Assembly: GCF_003217255.1 (NCBI RefSeq) | Contig: NZ_QJTE01000003.1 | Span: 372,001 to 436,000, forward strand | DNA length: 64,000 nucleotides | Reading direction: 5' to 3' | From: Pseudoroseicyclus aestuarii | GTDB taxonomy: Bacteria; Pseudomonadota; Alphaproteobacteria; Rhodobacterales; Rhodobacteraceae | Shown here: piece after piece, positions 16,738-23,647 of the stretch | How the letters are laid out: the number at the start of each line of letters is the position of its first letter | Position numbering within the stretch: the stretch's first letter is position 1 | Position numbers and translations under genes: made by a program | Notes under the pieces: model-generated | Database searches by the model: none | Told to the model about the DNA's origin: nothing | The model's input: the letters and a program-made list of their open reading frames with translations, nothing else

Positions 16738-18444
16738 ATGGGCATCCTGACCTTCAACGGCGTCTCCAAGGGCTTCGGCGACGGCATCCACCGCCACGAG
16801 GTGCTGAAGGGGATCGACCTCGATGTCGAGGACGGCGAGTTCGTCGCGATCCTCGGCTTCTCGGGCACCGGAAAGACGACGCTGATCAACCTGATGGCGG
16901 GGCTCGAGACGCCCGATCGCGGCGAGGTGCTGTTCCGCGGCAAGCCCGTGGAGGGCCCCGGCCCCGAGCGCGGCCTCGTCTTCCAGAGCTACAGCTTGAT
17001 GCCTTGGCTGACCGTCACAGGCAACGTCATGCTGGCGGTCGACGCGGTCTCGCCCGACCTCGCGAAGGCCGAGCGCGCCGCCCGGGCCGAGCACTACATC
17101 GCGATGGTGGGCCTCGCCCATGCCGCCGCCCGCCGCCCGGCGGAGCTTTCGGGCGGCATGCGCCAGCGCGTCGCCGTGGCGCGCGCCCTCGCCATGACCC
17201 CCGAGGTGCTGCTGCTTGACGAGCCGCTCTCCGCGCTCGACGCGCTGACGCGCGCGAACCTCGCCGACGAGATCCTGAAGATCTGGGAGGCGGGCACCGA
17301 CGGCGGTGGCCGCAAGACCTGCGTGCTGGTGACCAACGACGTGGACGAGGCGATCCTGCTCGCCGACCGGATCGTGCCGCTCAACCCCGACGGCACGCTG
17401 GGCGAGGCCTTCCGCGTCGAGATCCCCCGCCCCCGCAACCGCGGCGAGATGAACCACCACGAGGGCTTCAAGCGCCTTCGCGCGAGGGTCACGAAGTACC
17501 TCATGGACACCGGCATCGAGAGCCGGGTCGAGGGCAGCCGCAAGCTGCCCGAGGTCACGCCGATCCACGGCGTCCCCTCGGCCGTCGCCAAGGTCGGGGC
17601 CACCGCGACCGCGGAGCGCTATCTGGAGTTCTCGCACCTCCACAAGGTCTATCCCACGCCCAAGGGGCCGCTGACGGTGGTCGAGGACTTCGACCTCAAG
17701 CTGCGCAAGGGCGAGTTCGTCAGCCTGATCGGCCACTCGGGCTGCGGTAAGTCCACGGTGCTGACGATGACCGCGGGCCTCAACGCCATCTCGAAGGGCG
17801 GCATCATCCTCGACGGGACGGAGGTTGTGGGCGCCGACCCCGAGCGCGCGGTGGTCTTCCAGTCCCCCTCGCTCTTCCCCTGGCTGACCGCGAAGGAAAA
17901 CGTCTCCGTCGGCGTCGACCGCGTCTATCCCAAGGCCAGCCAGGCCGAGCGGCAGGAGGTGGTCGAATACTACCTCGAGCGCGTGGGCCTCGCCGATGCG
18001 ATGGACAAGCGCGCCGCCGATCTCTCGAACGGGATGCGCCAGCGGGTCGGCATCGCCCGCGCCTTCGCCCTCTCGCCCAAGCTGCTGCTGCTCGACGAGC
18101 CCTTCGGGATGCTCGACAGCCTGACCCGCTGGGAGCTTCAGGAAGTCCTGATGGAGGTCTGGTCCCGCACCAAGGTGACCGCGATCTGCGTCACCCACGA
18201 CGTGGACGAGGCGATCATGCTCGCCGACCGCGTGGTGATGATGACGAACGGCCCCCGCGCCACCATCGGTCGGATCATGGATGTCGATCTGCCGCGCCCG
18301 CGCAGCCGCAAGGCGCTGCTCGAGCACCCCGATTACTACGCCTACCGCGAACAGGTCCTCGGCTTTCTCGAGGACTACGAGGGCGGCGCGCATCCCGCCC
18401 CGGCATCCCCCGCTGACGCCAAGTCCGAAGAGGAGGCCGCCTGA
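16738..18444 (+). CDS. Fused NrtC-NrtD nitrate ABC transporter ATPase
   Basis: 568 residues with two tandem nucleotide-binding domains. The first (about 1-235) has Walker A GFSGTGKTT, signature LSGGMRQRVA and Walker B LLLDEPLSALD. Its H-loop reads VTNDVDEA, with Asn in place of the switch His, as I recall for NrtC proteins. The second (about 285-540) has GHSGCGKST, LSNGMRQRVG, LLLDEPFGMLD and a normal H-loop VTHDVDEAIMLADR, as in NrtD. In cyanobacteria NrtC and NrtD are separate and NrtC carries a C-terminal NrtA-like domain. Here that domain is absent and the two ATPases are joined. The ATG at 16738 follows GAGGAGGGG. The stop overlaps the next start (TGATG). Confidence 0.92.
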   Translation: MGILTFNGVSKGFGDGIHRHEVLKGIDLDVEDGEFVAILGFSGTGKTTLINLMAGLETPDRGEVLFRGKPVEGPGPERGLVFQSYSLMPWLTVTGNVMLAVDAVSPDLAKAERAARAEHYIAMVGLAHAAARRPAELSGGMRQRVAVARALAMTPEVLLLDEPLSALDALTRANLADEILKIWEAGTDGGGRKTCVLVTNDVDEAILLADRIVPLNPDGTLGEAFRVEIPRPRNRGEMNHHEGFKRLRARVTKYLMDTGIESRVEGSRKLPEVTPIHGVPSAVAKVGATATAERYLEFSHLHKVYPTPKGPLTVVEDFDLKLRKGEFVSLIGHSGCGKSTVLTMTAGLNAISKGGIILDGTEVVGADPERAVVFQSPSLFPWLTAKENVSVGVDRVYPKASQAERQEVVEYYLERVGLADAMDKRAADLSNGMRQRVGIARAFALSPKLLLLDEPFGMLDSLTRWELQEVLMEVWSRTKVTAICVTHDVDEAIMLADRVVMMTNGPRATIGRIMDVDLPRPRSRKALLEHPDYYAYREQVLGFLEDYEGGAHPAPASPADAKSEEEAA

Positions 18445-19373
18445 TGGCCGGGGTGATCGCGCAAACCGATCCGACCTTTGTCGAGGTCGCGGAGGTCTGG
18501 GTGCCGGAAGAGGGCCGCCTCGTCCTCGCCGGGGGCAGCTACGGCGCCCTCGACGCCTTTGCCGAAACCTCGCGCGGGACCTCCTTCGGCCGGGGCGAGG
18601 GGCTGCCGGGCAAGGCATGGGCCGAGGCGCGCCCCGTGGTCCTGAAGGGCTTCGACGGCTCCTATTTCCGCCGGACCGAGGCGGCGAAGGCCGCCGGGCT
18701 GACCAGCGCCGTCGCGGTCCCGGTCTTCGCCGGCAGCGCGTTCAAGGCGGTCCTCGTCGTCCTTTGCGGCGACGGGCCCGAGCGGATCGGCGCCATCGAG
18801 GTCTGGGAGGAACGGGACGGCGTCCTGCACCTCGACGACGGCTACTACGGCGCCGCAAGGCACTTCGAATGGGTCAGCCAGCACACGCAGTTCCCGAAGG
18901 GGCAGGGCCTCGTCGGGGGTGTCTGGGCCGCCCGCACCCCGATCCTGATGCGCGACCTCGGCTCGGGCTACCGCTTCGTCCGCGCCGAGAGCGCCGGAAA
19001 GGCGGGGCTGACCACGGGCCTCGGCCTGCCGGTCCCGGCGCCGGGCGGCAAGACCTACGTGCTGACGCTTCTCTCCGCCCTCGGCACGCCCATCGCGCGG
19101 CGGTTCGAGATCTGGGACGCCCGCGCCGCCCGAGTCGGCGCCGCGAGGGAGGCGATCCTGATCGACGGCATCTGCGCCCGTGAAGGCGCGCTCTGGGACG
19201 ACGAGGACGAGCGCCGCACCACCGCCTGGAAGGGGGTCGTCGGCCGCGTCCTCGGCTCTGGCGTGCCCGCCGTCGAGACCAACGAACAGGCCGCCCACGG
19301 CTATTCCAGCGTCGTGGCGCTGCCCATCCATCAGGGCGGCGAGCTTTCGCATGTCGTCGCCTGGTATTGCTGA
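18444..19373 (+). CDS. GAF-domain protein in the nitrate assimilation operon
   Basis: 309 residues, predicted cytoplasmic, made of two GAF-like modules. Module one (about 20-110) contains SFGRGEGLPGKAWAE and GLTSAVAVPVFAG. Module two (about 145-225) contains QFPKGQGLVGGVWAARTPI and GLTTGLGLPVPAPGG. A C-terminal part ends SSVVALPIHQGGELSHVVAWYC. No output domain (kinase, cyclase, HTH) is seen. It is translationally coupled to the transporter ATPase (TGATG at 18442-18446) and followed closely by nirB. It may sense a nitrogen oxide, redox state or metabolite and act on the transporter or on NirB. This is inference. Confidence 0.75.
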   Translation: MAGVIAQTDPTFVEVAEVWVPEEGRLVLAGGSYGALDAFAETSRGTSFGRGEGLPGKAWAEARPVVLKGFDGSYFRRTEAAKAAGLTSAVAVPVFAGSAFKAVLVVLCGDGPERIGAIEVWEERDGVLHLDDGYYGAARHFEWVSQHTQFPKGQGLVGGVWAARTPILMRDLGSGYRFVRAESAGKAGLTTGLGLPVPAPGGKTYVLTLLSALGTPIARRFEIWDARAARVGAAREAILIDGICAREGALWDDEDERRTTAWKGVVGRVLGSGVPAVETNEQAAHGYSSVVALPIHQGGELSHVVAWYC

Positions 19374-19383
19374 GGAGGCCCTG

Positions 19384-21825
19384 ATGCCCAAGGAAAAACT
19401 GGTCATCGTCGGCGCCGGGATGGCGTCGGGACGACTGCTCGAGCACCTCTTCGAGGCCGAGCCCGACCGCTTCGAGGTCACCGTCTTCAACGCCGAACCC
19501 CGCGGCTGCTACAACCGCATCATGCTCTCGCCCGTCCTGTCGGGCGAGAAGAGCTGGTCCGAGATCGTCACCCACGACGACGCATGGTACGCCGCGAAGG
19601 GCGTGACCTGCCGCTTCGGCGAGAAGGTCGTCGCCATCGACCGCGCCCGCAAGACCGTCTCGGGCGAGCGCGGCGAGGTTCCCTACGACCGCCTGGTGAT
19701 CGCCACCGGATCGTCGCCCTTCATCATCCCCGTCCCGGGCAGGGACCTGCCCGGCGTCGTCAGCTACCGCGATCTCGACGATACCAACGCGATGATCGAG
19801 GCCTGCAAGCCAGGCGCCCGCGCCGTGGTCATCGGCGGCGGCCTTCTCGGGCTCGAGGCCGCTGCCGGCCTGCGCCTGCGGGGCATGGAGGTCACCGTCC
19901 TCCACCTTTCGGGCCACCTGATGGAGCGGCAGATCGACGCCTCTGCCGGCTATCTGCTGAAGCAGGACCTCGAGCGCCGCGGCATCGACGTCCGCCTCAA
20001 GGCCTCGACCGCCGAGATCCTCGGGGAGGGGCGCGTCGAGGGCGTGCGGCTGATCGACGACACCGAGATCCCCGCCGACCTCGTCGTGATGGCCGTCGGC
20101 ATCCGCCCCTCGACCGCGCTCGCCGCCGCCGCGACCCTCGAGGTCGGGCGCGGCATCCTCGTCGATGCCCAGATGCGCAGCGCGACCGATCCGGAGGTCT
20201 TCGCGCTGGGCGAATGCGTCGAGTTCGAGGGCGCGGTCTTCGGCCTCGTCGCGCCGCTTTACGACCAGGCCAAGGTGCTGGCGAAGACGCTTCTGGGAGA
20301 GGACGACACCTTCGTCCTGCGAGAGCTTTCGACCAAGCTCAAGGTCACCGGCTGCGACCTTTTTTCGGCCGGCGATTTCGCGGAGGGCGAGGGCCGCGAG
20401 GACGTCGTGTTCCGAGACCCGGCCCGCGGCGTCTACAAGCGCCTCGTGATCGAGGGCGACCGCCTGATCGGCGCGGTGATGTACGGCGATACCGCCGACG
20501 GCGGCTGGTTCCACGGCCTGATCAAGGACCGCGCCGACGTCTCGGAGATGCGCGAGACGCTGATCTTCGGCCCCGCCTTTCAGGGGGGCGAGCCGCTGGA
20601 CCCTACGGCGGCCGTTGCAGCCTTACAGCCTGAGGCGGAGATCTGCGGCTGCAACGGCGTCTGCAAGGGCTCCATCGTCGAGGCGATCGGGGCCGGCGCG
20701 ACCGACCTTGGCGCGGTTCGGGCCAAGACCAAGGCCTCGGCCTCCTGCGGCACCTGCACCGGCCTCGTGGAGCAGATCCTCGCCGTCACGATGGGGGGCG
20801 ACTATGCCGCGCCCAAGGCCCAGCCGGTCTGCGGCTGCACCGATATCACCCACGAGGACCTTCGCCGCCTGATCAAGGCGCAGGAGCTGAAGTCCCAGCC
20901 CGCCGTCTGGCAGGAGCTTGGCTGGCGGACGCCGAACGGCTGCCACGTCTGCCGCCCGGCGGTGAACTACTACCTCCTTGCCGACTGGCCGCTGGACTAC
21001 ACCGACGACCCGCAGTCGCGCTTCGTGAACGAGCGCAACCACGCCAACATCCAGAAGGACGGCAGCTATTCCGTCATGCCGCGGATGTGGGGCGGGATCA
21101 CCACGCCGGACGAGCTTCGCGCCATCGCGGATGCCGCCGACAGGTACGGCGTGCCGACGGTGAAGGTGACGGGCGGCCAGCGGATCGACCTTCTCGGCGT
21201 GAAGAAGGAGGATCTGCCGGCGATCTGGGGCGACCTCAACGCCGCCGGCATGGTCTCGGGCCATGGCTATACCAAGGGTCTGCGCACGGTGAAGACCTGC
21301 GTCGGGACCGACTGGTGCCGCTTCGGGACGCAGGATTCCACCGGCCTCGGCATCCGCCTGGAAAAGATGCTCTGGGGTTCGTGGACGCCGCACAAGGTCA
21401 AGCTCGGCGTCTCGGGCTGCCCCCGGAACTGCGCCGAGGCGACCTGCAAGGACGTGGGCATCATCTGCGTCGACTCAGGGTTCGAGATCGGCGTCTCGGG
21501 CGCCGCCGGCATGGACGTCAAGGAGGTCGAGCGCCTCGCCAAGGTCGCGACCGAGGACGAGGTGGTCGAATGGGTCGTGGCCTTCGTCCAGCTTTACCGC
21601 GAGCACGCGAAATACCTCGACCGGCCCTACAAGTGGACGGCCAAGGTCGGCATGGACTGGGTCCGCGAGACGCTCGCCGATGCCGCGACGCGCGCCGACC
21701 TCAACCACCGCTTCGCGATCAGCCAGTCGGTCTACCAGCGTGACCCCTGGGCCGAGCGCACCGAGGAGCAGCAGAAGCGCCGCTACCTGCCGCTCGCCGA
21801 TCTCACGTTGGAGGCCGCGGAATGA
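19384..21825 (+). CDS. nirB: NirB, NADH-dependent assimilatory nitrite reductase large subunit
   Basis: An 813-residue enzyme reducing nitrite to ammonium. The N-terminal FAD/NADH part (about 1-400) starts KLVIVGAGMASGRLLEHLF and has a second nucleotide fold AVVIGGGLLGLEAAAGL. Two BFD-type [2Fe-2S] regions follow (CGCNGVCKGS...CGTCTG, then CGCTD...CHVCRP). The C-terminal half binds siroheme and a [4Fe-4S] cluster through CVGTDWC and GCPRNC. The start at ATG 19384 has GAGGAGG just upstream. It overlaps nirD by ATGA. In Paracoccus the equivalent protein, NasB, also supplies NADH electrons to the nitrate reductase. Confidence 0.95.
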   Translation: MPKEKLVIVGAGMASGRLLEHLFEAEPDRFEVTVFNAEPRGCYNRIMLSPVLSGEKSWSEIVTHDDAWYAAKGVTCRFGEKVVAIDRARKTVSGERGEVPYDRLVIATGSSPFIIPVPGRDLPGVVSYRDLDDTNAMIEACKPGARAVVIGGGLLGLEAAAGLRLRGMEVTVLHLSGHLMERQIDASAGYLLKQDLERRGIDVRLKASTAEILGEGRVEGVRLIDDTEIPADLVVMAVGIRPSTALAAAATLEVGRGILVDAQMRSATDPEVFALGECVEFEGAVFGLVAPLYDQAKVLAKTLLGEDDTFVLRELSTKLKVTGCDLFSAGDFAEGEGREDVVFRDPARGVYKRLVIEGDRLIGAVMYGDTADGGWFHGLIKDRADVSEMRETLIFGPAFQGGEPLDPTAAVAALQPEAEICGCNGVCKGSIVEAIGAGATDLGAVRAKTKASASCGTCTGLVEQILAVTMGGDYAAPKAQPVCGCTDITHEDLRRLIKAQELKSQPAVWQELGWRTPNGCHVCRPAVNYYLLADWPLDYTDDPQSRFVNERNHANIQKDGSYSVMPRMWGGITTPDELRAIADAADRYGVPTVKVTGGQRIDLLGVKKEDLPAIWGDLNAAGMVSGHGYTKGLRTVKTCVGTDWCRFGTQDSTGLGIRLEKMLWGSWTPHKVKLGVSGCPRNCAEATCKDVGIICVDSGFEIGVSGAAGMDVKEVERLAKVATEDEVVEWVVAFVQLYREHAKYLDRPYKWTAKVGMDWVRETLADAATRADLNHRFAISQSVYQRDPWAERTEEQQKRRYLPLADLTLEAAE

Positions 21826-22166
21826 CCCGGGACATGGGCTGGATCGACATCGGCGCCCTCGACGACGTGCCGCTTCGCGGCGCGCGGCTGGTGAAGTCGC
21901 GCGCGGGCTGCATCGCGGTGTTCCGCACCGGCGAGAACGAGGTCTTCGCCACCTCGAACACCTGCCTGCACCGGGGCGGGCCGCTGTCCGAGGGCATCGT
22001 CCACGACCGCAAGGTCACCTGCCCGCTCCACAATCACGTCTACTCGCTCGAGACGGGCGAGGTGCAGGGCGCCGACAGCGGCCGGATCGCGACCTATCCG
22101 ATCCGCATCGAGAACGGCCGCCTCCTCCTCGAGGCGGCGGCGATCGCCAAGGCGGACGCCGCATGA
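21822..22166 (+). CDS. nirD: NirD/NasG, Rieske-type small subunit
   Basis: 114 residues with an intact Rieske centre: TCLHRGG (Cys-X-His) and CPLHNHVYSLETGE (Cys-X2-His). Enterobacterial NirD has lost the cluster ligands, whereas Paracoccus NasG keeps them and carries electrons from NasB to the nitrate reductase NasC. The retained ligands favour the NasG role here. Start and stop overlap the neighbours as ATGA (nirB stop; the 31-codon frame that follows). Confidence 0.92.
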   Translation: MTRDMGWIDIGALDDVPLRGARLVKSRAGCIAVFRTGENEVFATSNTCLHRGGPLSEGIVHDRKVTCPLHNHVYSLETGEVQGADSGRIATYPIRIENGRLLLEAAAIAKADAA

Positions 22167-22258
22167 CCGCCGCGCCCGCAGGCCTCCACCGCGCCGGGTC
22201 CGGCGCATCCCCCGCGGCGACGCGGGACATCTTCGCCACCATCAACAGGGGACACTGA
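22163..22258 (+). CDS. Possible translation-coupled microprotein (31 residues)
   Basis: An ATG overlaps the nirD stop as ATGA (22163-22166) and opens a 31-residue frame ending TGA at 22256-22258, just before the FNT gene. The start is Ala/Gly/Ser-rich and the C-terminus reads DIFATINRGH. The frame fills the entire nirD to FNT gap, apart from three bases, and shares the coupling style of its neighbours. It has no recognisable domain. The alternative is a short untranslated spacer containing the AGGGGA ribosome site for the next gene. Confidence 0.35.
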   Translation: MTAAPAGLHRAGSGASPAATRDIFATINRGH

Positions 22259-22261
22259 CAG

Positions 22262-23113
22262 ATGAGCTACGTCGTACCGAAGGACTTCGCGACCAAGATG
22301 GTCGAGGCCGGAGAGGCCAAGATCAAGATGTCGACCAAGGACATCCTGATCCGCTCCTACATGGCGGGCGCCATTCTCGCGCTCGCCGCGGCTTTCGCGA
22401 TCACCATCACCGTCAACACCGGCAACCCGCTTATCGGCGCGCTTCTGTTCCCGGTGGGCTTCTGCATGCTCTACCTCATGGGCTTCGACCTTCTGACCGG
22501 GGTCTTCACGCTCTGCCCGCTGGCCATGATCGCCAAGCGCCCGGGCTGCACATGGCCCGGCGTCTTCCGCAACTGGGGCCTCGTCTTCTGCGGCAACTTC
22601 GCCGGCGCGATGACGACGGCGGTCTTCATGGCGACCATCTTCACCATGGGCTTCACCGCGGAACCCGACGCCGTCGGCCAGAAGATCGGCGTGATCGGCG
22701 AGGGCCGGACGCTCGGCTATGCCGAGGCAGGGGCAGGGGGCATGCTCACGCTCTTCGTCCGCGCGGTGATGTGCAACTGGATGGTCTCGACCGGCGTGGT
22801 CGCGGCGATGATGTCGACCTCGGTTCCGGGCAAGGTCGTGGCGATGTGGATGCCGATCCTCGTCTTCTTCTACCTCGGCTTCGAGCATTCCATCGTGAAC
22901 ATGTTCCTCTTCCCCTCCGGCATCATGCTCGGCGGCCAGTTCACCTGGGCCGACTACCTTCTTTTCAACGAGATCCCGACCGTCATCGGCAACCTCGTCG
23001 GCGGCCTGACCTTCGTGGGCGGCATGATCTACGCCACGCACTATCAGAAGGACTCCGCCGTCACGGCGCCCGCCGGCCAGGATGCCGCCGTCGTCCCCGT
23101 GCCCGCCGAGTGA
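22262..23113 (+). CDS. Formate/nitrite transporter (FNT) family channel, NirC/NasH-like
   Basis: A 283-residue six-helix FNT pore. The re-entrant and filter motifs are present: GFDLLTGVFTLCPLAM, RNWGLVFCGNFAGAM, VMCNWMVSTGV and GFEHSIVNMF, where the His is the conserved central residue. Placed between nitrite reductase and nitrate reductase, it most likely moves nitrite, allowing nitrite use or relief of its toxicity. The start ATG at 22262 is preceded by AGGGGA at 22247-22252. It corresponds in position to nasH of the Paracoccus nas operon. Confidence 0.9.
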   Translation: MSYVVPKDFATKMVEAGEAKIKMSTKDILIRSYMAGAILALAAAFAITITVNTGNPLIGALLFPVGFCMLYLMGFDLLTGVFTLCPLAMIAKRPGCTWPGVFRNWGLVFCGNFAGAMTTAVFMATIFTMGFTAEPDAVGQKIGVIGEGRTLGYAEAGAGGMLTLFVRAVMCNWMVSTGVVAAMMSTSVPGKVVAMWMPILVFFYLGFEHSIVNMFLFPSGIMLGGQFTWADYLLFNEIPTVIGNLVGGLTFVGGMIYATHYQKDSAVTAPAGQDAAVVPVPAE

Positions 23114-23175
23114 TCCTTTCCGGGGCCGCCCCAACGGGCGGCCTCCCTCGATGCCCTCAACCGGAGCCAAAGCGC

Positions 23176-23643
23176 ATGAAAGATACCCTGATCCCCGAGG
23201 TCCTGACCAAGGACGACCTCGCCGCCCTGATCCTCGCCGCCAAGAAGCGCAAGGACCTGACCTGGACCGCCATTGCCGAGGGCATCGGCATGTCGCCCGT
23301 CTGGACCCATTCCGCCTGCGTCGGCATGAACGCCATGCCGCCCGAGAAGGCCGCGGCCCTCGTCCAGTTCCTCGACCTTCCCGCCGAGGCCGCCGAGACC
23401 CTCGCCGAGCCGCCGTCGAAGGACTGGATCCGCGACATCCCGACCGACCCCTGCATCTACCGCCTCTACGAGATCGCCGGCGTCTACGGGCCCACCTTCA
23501 AGGCCCTTGTCCACGAGGAGTTCGGCGACGGCATCATGTCGGCCATCGACTTCGAGATGGAGGTGACCCGCCAGCCCGACCCCAAGGGCGACCGCGTGAA
23601 GGTCGAGTTGTCGGGCAAGTTCCTGCCCTACCGCACCTGGTGA
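23176..23643 (+). CDS. cynS: Cyanate hydratase (cyanase)
   Basis: 155 residues, almost exactly the E. coli length. Cyanase converts cyanate and bicarbonate to ammonium and CO2. The catalytic triad falls at the E. coli numbers: Arg96 and Glu99 in IYRLYEIAG, and Ser122 in GDGIMSAIDF. The N-terminal helical domain (DLAALILAAKKRKDLTWTAI) is intact. It sits between the nitrite channel and nitrate reductase, with a 62-base gap before it and four bases after. NrtABCD-type transporters can also carry cyanate, so the operon could import and use cyanate as a nitrogen source. Confidence 0.96.
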   Translation: MKDTLIPEVLTKDDLAALILAAKKRKDLTWTAIAEGIGMSPVWTHSACVGMNAMPPEKAAALVQFLDLPAEAAETLAEPPSKDWIRDIPTDPCIYRLYEIAGVYGPTFKALVHEEFGDGIMSAIDFEMEVTRQPDPKGDRVKVELSGKFLPYRTW

Positions 23644-23647
23644 TCCG

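Noticed and set aside
23176-23643. Recent horizontal transfer of cynS into the operon
   Set aside because: GC level and codon use look like the neighbours and no repeat or integrase flanks it, so there is no positive sign of recent transfer.
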